From contig JABGOQ010000057.1 in NCBI GenBank assembly GCA_018645405.1, forward strand, positions 1 through 47,080: a stretch of 47,080 nucleotides of DNA. Reading direction: 5' to 3'. Source of the stretch: Anaerolineae bacterium (lineage in GTDB: Bacteria; Chloroflexota; Anaerolineae; Anaerolineales; Villigracilaceae). The position numbers and the translations under genes are program-made. Within the stretch, counting starts at the first letter, position 1. Every line of letters starts with the position of its first letter. Below, piece after piece: positions 16,697 through 25,800 of this stretch. The notes under the pieces were generated by a model. That model did no database searches and was not told the DNA's origin. It worked only from the letters and a program-made list of their open reading frames with translations.

Positions 16697-18115
16697 ATGA
16701 CAGAAAAGAAATTTGATTTTCAAAAAATATTAAAAAAATTGCCTCTTGGGATGATCATTACTTGGCTGGTCGCTTTAGGCTTGGCTTTTGGTGCTTTTAG
16801 CTTTTTGCGCAATTTTGTCGCTAGTATGGAAATGCTTAACCTTCCAGGCTTGGCAGTTGTCGATTCTCCGGAGGCAACTCCTGTTGCTGATGGTGCGCCA
16901 CAGCCTGAAGTTGTTGTTGAAGCCCCCGAAAGCAATCTCCCTGAATCCTGGGATGGTGCCAGCCGCGTTACGATCCTTTTCTTGGGGCTGGATGCACGAG
17001 ATCTGGAGATTGATGCGCCACGCTCCGATACAATGATTCTCTTCACGATTGATCCTCTTAGCAAAACAGCGGGGATGCTTTCAGTTCCACGCGATATGTG
17101 GGTAGATATCCCCGGTGGTTTTGGTTATGGAAAGATCAATACAGCCTATGCGCTTGGTGAGCAGTACAAATTACCAGGCGGTGGACCTGGCTTAGCCGTC
17201 CAAACAGTGGAGCGATTTATTGGTGTTCCTATCCAATATTATGCTCAAGTGGATTTCCGTGCCTTTGAAGAAGCGATTGATGCCATGGGCGGGCTTTATA
17301 TGTGTGTTGATACGAAAATACGTGTTGACCCGATTGGTCCTAAACCCAAGCAAGCTTTTGAGAAAGGGTGTGCGGTTCGCCCTGGATATATGGTACTTGC
17401 CTATGCGCGCGAGCGAAAACACCTTGAGAATGGTGATGTTGACCGCGCCAAACATCAACAAGAAGTTATTATGGCATTGCGAGATCAAGTCCTTTCGCCA
17501 GAAAATTTCCCCAATATGGTAAAAATCGCACCTGATGTCTATCAAGAAGCTTCCAAAGGTTTGCGAACAAATATGTCTTTTGAAGACGCGTTGAAGTTAG
17601 CGACATTGGCAACTCAAATTGACGTTAGTCAGATCAAGCGCGGCGTTATTGATTATAAAATGAGCGTTATCGAAACATCCCCTGATGGTCTTTCTATTGT
17701 TAAACCCATTCCTGACCAAATTCGCGTTTTGCGAGATGATATTTTTACAGCAAGTGGTGCGCTTAGTCCTCAGGCGGTGGGTGATCCCGTTGCCCTGATG
17801 CAAGCCGAAGCTTCGCGCGTCAATGTATTGAATGGCGCATATGGCATTGCCGAGGCGACAGAACTTGCGGCGCGTTCGCAAGTCTATTTCTCTTCGCAAG
17901 GGATGAATGTAGTTGGTATTGGTAGCGCAGATACATCCTACGATCAAACAACGGTTGTTCTGCGCAATGCTGATCTATATACCCTGCGATATATTCTTGA
18001 TCTTGTCCAGGCGAATAGCAACCATCAGGTTAAATTTCGTTTTGACCCTGCCGCAGGTTCAGATGTGGATATTATGTTGGGTAATGACTGGGCGTTGAAT
18101 AACCCAATGCCCTAA
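16697..18115 (+). CDS. LytR-CpsA-Psr (LCP) family cell-wall ligase
   Basis: 472 residues. A membrane segment (about 17-40) and a Pro/Glu/Ala linker lead to the LCP domain (about 90-270): VTILFLGLDAR, APRSDTMILFTIDP, GMLSVPRDMWVDIPG, GKINTAYALG, and later DRAKHQQEVIMAL. The Arg and Asp residues in R.DTM and VPRD bind polyprenyl pyrophosphate in known LCP enzymes. The C-terminal LytR_C domain (about 374-465, VNVLNGAYGIAEATELA...) completes the usual layout. LCP proteins attach glycopolymers from a lipid carrier to peptidoglycan outside the membrane. ATG 16697 is used; the upstream GGAT is a weak ribosome-binding site. Confidence 0.93.
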   Translation: MTEKKFDFQKILKKLPLGMIITWLVALGLAFGAFSFLRNFVASMEMLNLPGLAVVDSPEATPVADGAPQPEVVVEAPESNLPESWDGASRVTILFLGLDARDLEIDAPRSDTMILFTIDPLSKTAGMLSVPRDMWVDIPGGFGYGKINTAYALGEQYKLPGGGPGLAVQTVERFIGVPIQYYAQVDFRAFEEAIDAMGGLYMCVDTKIRVDPIGPKPKQAFEKGCAVRPGYMVLAYARERKHLENGDVDRAKHQQEVIMALRDQVLSPENFPNMVKIAPDVYQEASKGLRTNMSFEDALKLATLATQIDVSQIKRGVIDYKMSVIETSPDGLSIVKPIPDQIRVLRDDIFTASGALSPQAVGDPVALMQAEASRVNVLNGAYGIAEATELAARSQVYFSSQGMNVVGIGSADTSYDQTTVVLRNADLYTLRYILDLVQANSNHQVKFRFDPAAGSDVDIMLGNDWALNNPMP

Positions 18116-18143
18116 ACCCTGAGAATTAGTGAATAAAGAAAAA

Positions 18144-18176
18144 AAATACCGAGTGTTTCCAAAACACTCGGTATTT
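18144..18176. terminator. Bidirectional terminator between convergent genes
   Basis: A perfect 15-bp stem (AAATACCGAGTGTTT at 18144-18158, reverse complement at 18162-18176) with a 3-nt loop, A-rich before and T-rich after, lies between the LCP gene and the minus-strand gene ending at 18210. The stem resembles the one at 43984-44020 (ATACCGAGTTTT). Confidence 0.85.
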
Positions 18177-18209
18177 GCGTTTAAGGCAAGAAAGAACTTT
18201 GAAATTTCT

Positions 18210-19061
18210 TTAAGGTTGCTGAAACCTGAGGCGTAAACTGCCCCAATAATGATTTCCATCATCATCTTGGCAGGGTGGCGCACTTAGTTCTGTGGTGGCG
18301 GTGCTGCCTGCTGCAAGGCGTAATGAGTAGCTTCGATTTGTGTCCATCGTAAAATCGGCGTAGCCATTGCCCAGCTCGGGTTTGAGACCAGTGAAAAAAT
18401 GCTCTTCGTTTCCATCCCACTCGATTATGATCTCAACGCCTGAAACCGCTTTTTGGGATGCGTCACTCACATAGACCATCATCAGGCCTTCAGAGATATT
18501 TGTGCTACAAATCTCATCCTGCGTTTGGAGGATATAAGGCGCACCCGGCGTTAGACTTGCCTCCGTTGTGGCGGGTGGGGTGCGCGTATTAATCGGGATG
18601 GGTGTTAACGTGAGCGTGGCAGCTTCTGTGGGAGAAGGCGTGGATGGCGTTCCTGTTTGGGTAGAGGCGCGAGGTGTTTGGGTGAAGAATCGTGTACTCG
18701 TTGCAGTGATCTGAGTTGCGATTGTCTCATATTCTAAATCAGCAGCCAGTGCGGCAAGGGCATCTACTGATTCTGGGGAGGCATCGTCTGCCAGGGCACG
18801 TTGCGCTTGGCTTTGGAGGGCTTCGATTGAGTTTGAGTCGTTAAGGGAGGCTAATCTATCTTTTGCTCGGTCAAAATCGTCGGTAGAAGCATAGGCGTAG
18901 GCGATGAGGGCGCGGTATTTGTCTTTAAAATCACTGCGTAGCAGGGATGGAGGCGCGTCGGTTGTTTCTACGGGGGCGATCCCCCATGAAATAACGAGAC
19001 CAAGCCCAAGTCCGAGGATGAGTCCGATTATCAGATGCCAGGGGGCGGGAATCTTCTTCAT
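18210..19061 (-). CDS. Single-pass membrane protein, unknown function
   Basis: 283 residues from the ATG at 19061, which overlaps the upstream gene's stop by 4 bases (ATGA). It begins MKKIPAPWHLIIGLILGLGLGLVISWGIAPVE (membrane segment about 8-26), then DAPPSLLRSDFKDKYRALIAYAYASTDDFDRAKDRLASL. The upstream gene has the same layout: membrane helix, then W.IAPVE, then P..L..DY...Y...VA.AY. The middle is a Thr/Pro/Ser-rich linker (about 140-190). The end is an Ig-like domain (ISEGLMMVYVSDASQKAVSGVEIIIEW ... GNGYADF, about 195-280). No known family was recognised. It is probably co-transcribed with the SRP RNA and the upstream paralogue. Confidence 0.75.
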   Translation of the reverse strand: MKKIPAPWHLIIGLILGLGLGLVISWGIAPVETTDAPPSLLRSDFKDKYRALIAYAYASTDDFDRAKDRLASLNDSNSIEALQSQAQRALADDASPESVDALAALAADLEYETIATQITATSTRFFTQTPRASTQTGTPSTPSPTEAATLTLTPIPINTRTPPATTEASLTPGAPYILQTQDEICSTNISEGLMMVYVSDASQKAVSGVEIIIEWDGNEEHFFTGLKPELGNGYADFTMDTNRSYSLRLAAGSTATTELSAPPCQDDDGNHYWGSLRLRFQQP

Positions 19062-19405
19062 GGGGCAGACTCTGCTAAAGTTGGCTGCCAAGCTTCTATC
19101 TCCCCAAGTAGTTCTTCAAGGATTCTAATTTCTTTCTGGTCATAGTTGCCGTTATCAAGATTTTCCTGAATAATTTCAGCGGGGTGTGCGCTACCGAGCA
19201 AGGCAAGGTGGCGAGCGGCAAGGTTAAGATCGCTATCGTTTTGATAGGCTTCGGCGACCATGAGGGTGTATTCGGCGCGATAGTCGGCATGCAGGGTGTT
19301 GGGGGCGAGGTCTACATACTCAACGGGGGCGATGCGCCAACCATAAAATAACCCGGCGGCGAGACCGAGTGCGATGGCGAGGAGGGTTTGTATCCAACGA
19401 GACAT
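19058..19405 (-). CDS. Small single-pass membrane protein paralogous to its neighbour
   Basis: 115 residues from ATG at 19405 (MSRWIQTLLAIALGLAAGLFYGWRIAPVEYVDLAPNTL). A longer frame to 19585 runs through the SRP RNA and was rejected. The protein has one membrane helix, then W.IAPVE, L.ADYRAEYTLMVAEAYQNDSDLNLAARHLALLG, a short helical repeat resembling TPR helices, and an acidic tail. The same pattern opens the downstream protein, pointing to an old tandem duplication in which the downstream copy gained a linker and an Ig-like domain. Function unknown. It lies about 45 bp downstream of the SRP RNA. Confidence 0.75.
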   Translation of the reverse strand: MSRWIQTLLAIALGLAAGLFYGWRIAPVEYVDLAPNTLHADYRAEYTLMVAEAYQNDSDLNLAARHLALLGSAHPAEIIQENLDNGNYDQKEIRILEELLGEIEAWQPTLAESAP

Positions 19406-19450
19406 TTTATAGTTTCTTGTTTTTATCTGGAATGGGGGCAAAAGTGCCTG

Positions 19451-19549
19451 AGCAGGGAATCGGCGGCACCCAGAGAGATTTCTGTACCGTTGCTTCCTTT
19501 CGGATCTGGCGGGGTTAAGAGTCTTCCGCCGCGCCGAGCCTGCCCAGAC
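19451..19549 (-). ncRNA. ffs: Signal recognition particle RNA, small bacterial (4.5S) type
   Basis: Read on the minus strand, the sequence GCCAGATCCGAAAGGAAGCA then ACGGTA is the conserved SRP domain IV (symmetric loop, GGAA-type tetraloop and AGCA asymmetric loop). The flanks pair into one long hairpin: GCAGG with CCTGC at the base, then CGGC/GCCG segments. About 99 nt is normal for the short bacterial form without an Alu domain. SRP RNA binds Ffh and targets ribosomes making membrane proteins to FtsY. A TTGACA-17-TATCCT promoter lies immediately upstream and sets the 5' end near 19549. Ends are approximate by a few bases. Confidence 0.93.
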
Positions 19550-19556
19550 GGGGGCA

Positions 19557-19585
19557 AGGATACCTGATGTGGAGGGGGGTGTCAA
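19557..19585 (-). promoter_or_regulatory. Consensus sigma-70 promoter of the SRP RNA
   Basis: On the minus strand, TTGACA (19580-19585) and TATCCT (19557-19562) are separated by exactly 17 bp. Start of transcription is predicted near 19549, eight bases on, where the SRP hairpin begins. It is the clearest promoter in the window. Confidence 0.85.
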
Positions 19586-19675
19586 TATTTTGTCAGAGTC
19601 TTAAGAAAGACGAGAAGAGTGACCATGGTATACAAAATTGTAAACTAAAATCAACCCAGAAGTATGATGATAGTT

Positions 19676-19681
19676 TATAAT
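19676..19681 (+). promoter_or_regulatory. Possible -10 box of the giant adhesin gene
   Basis: TATAAT on the plus strand, divergent from the SRP RNA promoter. No good -35 box is visible at 16-18 bp. A start near 19688 would give a leader of about 150 nt, beginning with a small hairpin (TGTGTA/TACACA, 19688-19703). Confidence 0.4.
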
Positions 19682-19730
19682 GTACAGTGTGTAGAATTAC
19701 ACATATTTTTTTTAAGTAGGATGCAATGAT

Positions 19731-19828
19731 TCTGTGACTGAATTTGGTCGCTGCCAATTTTTTGGCTAAGTCACTGAGAAGCAAGAGCGAAACCGCCCTT
19801 TTTTTCTTAAGGCACGGTTCTTTTTTTC
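19731..19828 (+). promoter_or_regulatory. Candidate attenuator (riboswitch-like leader) of the giant adhesin gene
   Basis: The 3' end is a terminator-like hairpin: AACCGCCCTT (19791-19800) pairs with AAGGCACGGTT (19809-19819) with one mismatch and one bulge, followed by a T run to 19828, only 12 nt before the start codon. No plus-strand gene lies upstream, so it can act only on this gene's leader. Upstream, TCGCT (19748-19752) can pair with AGCGA (19786-19790) and GG (19746-19747) with CC (19793-19794), which would break the terminator's left arm. GTGACT (19734-19739) can pair with AGTCAC (19769-19774), crossing that stem as a pseudoknot, and GCCAA/TTGGC (19753-19766) forms a hairpin inside. 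No known riboswitch class was recognised. Confidence 0.45.
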
Positions 19829-19839
19829 GAGTATGCATT

Positions 19840-22800
19840 ATGAGTTTGTCACGATTTGTTAAAGGTATTAGCCCTGTTTTTCGATTGGTTTTTCTTCTGA
19901 TTTTTTTAGGGCTGCAAGTTGCTAGTCCGTTAAGCGGAAATCTTGGGAACGCCCAAGCCGCGCCCGCTATGGTGACAGTTCCGGCGGAAATTAACAAAAG
20001 CTTTACGCCAATCGCTATTGTTTCAGGGGCAACGTCCAAGCTTAGGATTACTGTTTATAACTTGAACGCAAATGTGCTTTCGAGTGCATTCTGGGAAGAT
20101 AATATGCCCGCGGGGATTACGATTGCAGATCCGCTAACTGTTGTGAATACTTGTGGTGGTACAGTGAGGGCTATCGATAATAGCCCGCTAGCAATAGGTG
20201 GAGGAGATTTTGAACTAACCGGCGGAACTGTTCCTCCTCAGGTTGGTGGTTTTCCTGGTAGTTGTTATGTTGAAATTGACGTTACTTCTACTACGCCTGG
20301 TAACCTGATCAACACTATTCCTGCCGGTGTATTGTCTTCAGAAACGATAGATCCTGACAGTCCTTCTAGTCCTCCTGTCCCAATTTCGAACACAACCCCG
20401 GCCAGTGCCACATTGAACGTAATTGGTGTTGAAGCACCCTCATTGAGCAAAGCTTTTGCTCCGAATACAATATTTGTTGGGGATACCAGCACATTGACGA
20501 TCACCATTCATAATAACGACGCGAAAAATCCGCTGACAGAAACAATCTTTACTGATGTTCTGCCAACAAATGGGAATGGTGATGTAAAACTGGCAACTCC
20601 CGTTAACGCCAGTCTTAGTGGCTGCGGGGGGGGCACGCTTACCGACTCGGCTGGAGGATCACTGGATCCTGATGATACTTCTGTGAAGTTGAACAATGGT
20701 ACGATCGCAAAGAATGGTAATTGTGTCATTTCTGTCGATGTTACCTCTACTGTTCAGGGCGCATATACAAATACCATTCCTGCTGGCTCAGGTACACCTG
20801 GCTCCTCCATCGAAACACGGGAAGGGGTGACCAACGCTGACCCTGCTGAAGCCGACTTGAACGTGCAGGCCTTTACTTTGACAAAAGCCTTTGTCACCTC
20901 GCCAATTCCGATTGGCGGAACTAGCGATTTGACCATCACCATCCAAAACCATGCGCCATTTGTATACAACGGTGCAGCATTGGATGATACATTGCCGACA
21001 GGTCTTGCATTTGTTACTGGCACAGGTTTGACAACTTGCACCCCGGGAGGAATCTCCACAGCCGTTTCTTTTATTGATAATCCAAACACTAATGATACCG
21101 TTCGCCTGACAGGTGGTACGCTGCCAGCCAGCGCCAGTTGTACGATCACGGCAACAGTCGAAGCCTTGATGAGCGCTTCTGAGGGAACAAAAACAAATAC
21201 TATTGGTATTGGTGATTTGACCACTGCAGAAGGTGCTGAAAATCATGCGCCAGCATCAGGAAGTCTGGATGTGCAATCTCTTTCAATTGCAAAATCTTTT
21301 ACTTATCCTGATTTTGCGGCTGGCCAGACCACTACGCTGGAGATTACGATCAGTAATCCCTCTCCGAACAACTTTACGAATGCAAGCCTTTCAGATATTT
21401 TGCCAACTTCTCCTAATAGCAATCTGTTCTATAATGCCACAACTGCTCCTGATCCTGTTACTCCATCCACAACCTGTGTATCAGGAGCTGTTGCGATTGC
21501 CACCACTAACTACGCTGACGATACAATTACTTTGACAGGAGCTACTATTCCCAGCGGTTCAATTGCCAGCCCTGGAACCTGTACGATCACAGCCACGGTG
21601 ACTACTCTCCCTGGCGCCCCGGCAATAAATAACTACCAAAATACTATCCCGACTGGCTCCATCACGACCGATGAAGGCGGAACAAATGCCTCTCCTGCCT
21701 CTGCCATAGTTGATGTGCAAACAGTGAGTGTAAATAAATTCTTTCAGACCAATCCTGTAATCTATCCAAATGCGAGCCGCCTGAGAATTTATATCTACAA
21801 CCCCGTCAATGGGGCACCATTAACGGGAATAGGTTTGACTGACACTCTGCCTGTTGGATTGGAAATTGCACCTTATCCCCCTTCAGTTACACCTTCTACA
21901 ACTTGTGATGATACATCCACTCCCACATTAACAGCAGTAGCTGGCACTCGAGATATTATCCTTGCTAATGGCTCAATGCCAGCTGGGCCAGGAGGAAGTT
22001 CTGGATCAACCAATTGTTATATTCAAGTTTATGTCAGACCGACTGTGGATGCCTCGAGCGGCACTTATATAAATAACATACCCCCCGGTTCTGTAACCAC
22101 TGCCGAAGGCCCAACTAATAGCAATAATCGCAATAGAACTTTAACAGTTGAGGCTGTAAGTGTCTCAAAAATTTTTCAATACGCAAATTTTGAAGCGGGC
22201 GGAACAAATGAGCTTACTATTACACTGACAAACCCTACCAATGCTCTTACTGATCCTGATTATCCCGGGGTTGATTACACCAATGTGAGTGTAAGTGATA
22301 CCCTGCCTACTTCACCGAATAATAATCTGGAGTTCGTTCCAGGAAGTGCAGCAACCACATGTATCTCGGGGGGGGCAGAGACAGTATCATTAACAGGTAC
22401 ACCACCACGGATGGTGACGTTGACCGGTGGAACGATCCCCGCAAATGATACATGTACGATCACTGCCACTGTGACCACTGATATAGCTGCGCCATCGGCT
22501 TCATATGTAAATACTATTCTTGTCGATGCATTAACGACGGATGAAGGACCTAAAAATAAAACAGCGGCTACAGCGCCAGTTGAAGTTTATGCTGAGACCA
22601 CTGGTATTACTGCGTCTAAAACATTTACACCTTCTTCAATAAATATCGGTGAAAATTCACAACTGCACTTAACTTTTGCAGCACCTGCAGATATCGCGCT
22701 TACAAGTTTCCAGTTTACAGATACTCTCCCGGCGGGTGTAACGGTCAGTAACTCCACTGCTCCCTCGGCTACAAATTGTGGCACTCTGGGCGGAGCCTGG

Positions 22801-25800
22801 CCTCCGGCAAATGGAGCGGCCTCGATCTCTGCTACAGGGGGCACGATTGCTGCGGGGGCTACCTGTACGATTGATGTTTATGTCACCAGTATTACAGGCG
22901 CTGGATCAGGAATTGATTATGATAATACTATTACACCTGCTAATGTAAGCACCGCTGAAGACAGGACGATTTCTGGTAATATCACAGATACTCTGACTGT
23001 AAGCACTCCCAGCACGTTGATCATAGAAAAAGCTTTTTATCCTACAGTCGTTTCTCCTGATGGTCTCTCAACACTAACGATCACTCTGGAAAACGAAGGC
23101 ATGGCTAACCTTGTAAACGTCTCACTTGATGATATTCTTCCCGGCTCGACCACGAATGGTGTCGTGGTTGCGTCAATCCCAAATGCGAGCACAACATGCG
23201 GTAGTGGGGTAATTTCATTCCCAACAACGCAAACCATTCGAATGACGGGAGGTTCTATCCCGGCTCAAGTAGGAGGCGTTAATGGTTTATGTACCATCAG
23301 CGTAAACGTTCAGGGAAAATCTACCAATGGGAATAACCCTACTACCCATACGAACACCATTCCTGCTACAAATGTAGTTGCCCAAATTGAAAGTTCACCT
23401 TCGACCATGAATGCACAGGGTCCAGCCAGTGACGATCTTACCGTTGAGGATTTGGATCTCGAAATAGTTAAAGGTTTTGACCCTCAACTCGTCTATGGCG
23501 GTGCTGATTCTGAGATGAGTATTATTCTCAGAAATCCAAATACTGGTGCAGAGTTAACCGGGATCACCTTTACAGATAATATGTGGCTGGTTGATCCAGA
23601 TATAGCAAGTTATCCAGTATATCCTGGTGCAGTTGTCCGTGCCGATTATCCAGCAACGGCATATCCAAAAGGGGAAATGATTCTGGTAGACCCTCCCCAC
23701 TTTGATGCTTCAAATTGTGGACCTGATGCAAAATTGACCAAAATTGATAACAGCACCTTTACCTTTAGCGATGGTTATTTAGCGGCGGGTGATGAATGTA
23801 CGTTGACGCTTGATGTAACGATGACTGTGAATGGAAATCGCACAAATACGATTCCTGCATTGGCTGTTTCCTCGTTCAATGGTGCCCAAAACCAGACACC
23901 CACTTCAGCTACCTTAACCAATTTAGCTGGGGCAAGTATTAGTAAGAGCTTTGCTCCCAACCCGGTAGCGTCAGGGTTGGATAGCTATTCAATTTTGACG
24001 ATCAGCATTCGTACTACATCTACAGTTAATATTAGTGGTATGGGATTGGTCGATACCCTCCCCACAGGTTTACAGGTAGCAGGTGGTTCAGCACCCGCAC
24101 CAACCAATAGTTGTGGTGGCACACTTACGGCTACTCCGGGCGCTGGGATAATTCAACTTTCCAACGGTGCTTTACCGACAGGTTTTAGTGATTGTTTCCT
24201 GACGATACCTGTTACAGGTGCTACTCCTGGCGAGTACACAAATACTATTATACAAGGCGCGTTGGAAGATGATCAGGGTGTTACAAATATTCAACCAGCT
24301 GAAGATACACTGACTTTAACACCCTATAGTTTGGGGAATTTGGTTTGGTTTGATACTGATAATGACGGTTTGATGGACGGAAGTGAAGTTGGCGTTGAGG
24401 ATGTGCGCGTGGAATTGTACCGAGATGATGGCACCACCTCAGGCGTTTTTGATGCGGGCGACACCTATCTTGGTTTTGATACCACAAACTCCACGGGCCA
24501 TTATCGCTTTGATGATTTGAGTAGCGGTAATTACGTAGTAGTGATTCCTGGAGATAACTTCCGAAATATTGGGGGAGGGGATACTGTTGCAGGCGACCCA
24601 CTAAAAGGTTATCTGAGTAGTGGTACAAGTATTGCTGGTAATGGGACGCTTAGTGATAGCATTGGTCCCAATCCTGATGTTTTAGCAACAGACAGCGATG
24701 ATAATGGAGTAACTACCTTTACCGCAAATACGGTGGGTTTTGTTTCGGCACAAAATGTTATTCTTGGCCCAGGAGGCAGCGAGCCTACCGGAGAAATCGA
24801 TCCGACGACCAACCCTGAAAGCGGTGAAGCAGTGGATGACCAAAGCAATCGTACGGTGGACTTTGGTTTTTACCGCCAACAATTGGGTAACCTTGTTTTT
24901 CAGGATGTAGTTGCGGATGGCACATACACTGGTGCCGATGCAGTGATTGCTGGAGCGACGGTGCAGTTATTTGCCAGCGACGGCACAACCGAGATTAATG
25001 TTGGCCCCGACGGAATTCTGAGCACAGACGATGATGCTTCAGGCGGCATGACCACTGATGCAAGCGGTAATTATCTCTTCAGCGGATTGCCAGCCGGAAG
25101 CTATGTTGTCAAGGTTTTACCCCCAGGATATAAGAGCACCATAGATACTTTTAATGCGGCTGATACAACAAATCCAAACACAAATGCTGATGACAATGAT
25201 AATGGCGTGGGAGAAGCTGAAGGTTTAGTATCCAGCAATGTTGTTACCTTGACACCTGGATCTGTTGGAGCAAGCGCCAATAACACAGTTACAAACTCTA
25301 CCGGCACAACCTATGATCCAACGGTTGATTTTGGGTTTACCCCCTTGGTTTCCATTGGCTCTATTATCTGGAATGATGTTGATAATAATGGCATTCAAAA
25401 TTCTGGAGAAGGTGGCATAGCAGGCGTAATCGTAACCCTACTTGATGGAACTGGAGTGCCAGTATCTGGAGTCCCCACACAAACCACTGCGTCAGATGGA
25501 CTCTACTATTTTGGTGGTCTTCCTGAAGGTGATTATCGGGTTCAAATACAAATGCCAGGCGATTATACGCCAACCATCAATCAGAGTACATCTGACAATG
25601 ATAATTCAGAGAACGATTCCAATATTGCGAGCTCTGCTGGTAATACCCACACCAGCGGAACCTTTACGCTGACAAACGATGGTGAACCAAATGGGGTCAA
25701 TAGCAATATCTCTGGTAGTGATGATGCGGATAATGGCGATGATAATAACGGCAATATGACCGTTGACTTTGGTTTCTACGCCCCGGTTTCGATCGGCTCA

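Noticed and set aside
19406..19585. N-terminal extension of the small membrane protein to 19585
   Set aside because: The extension lies within the SRP RNA and its promoter. The Met at 19405 begins a clean membrane-anchor sequence.
19767..19800. TPP riboswitch suggested by CTGAGA in the adhesin leader
   Set aside because: The other conserved thi-box parts are absent and the gene has no thiamine link.
19744..19839. Upstream start for the giant adhesin
   Set aside because: It would place 32 non-signal residues before the signal peptide and translate the terminator-like hairpin of the leader.
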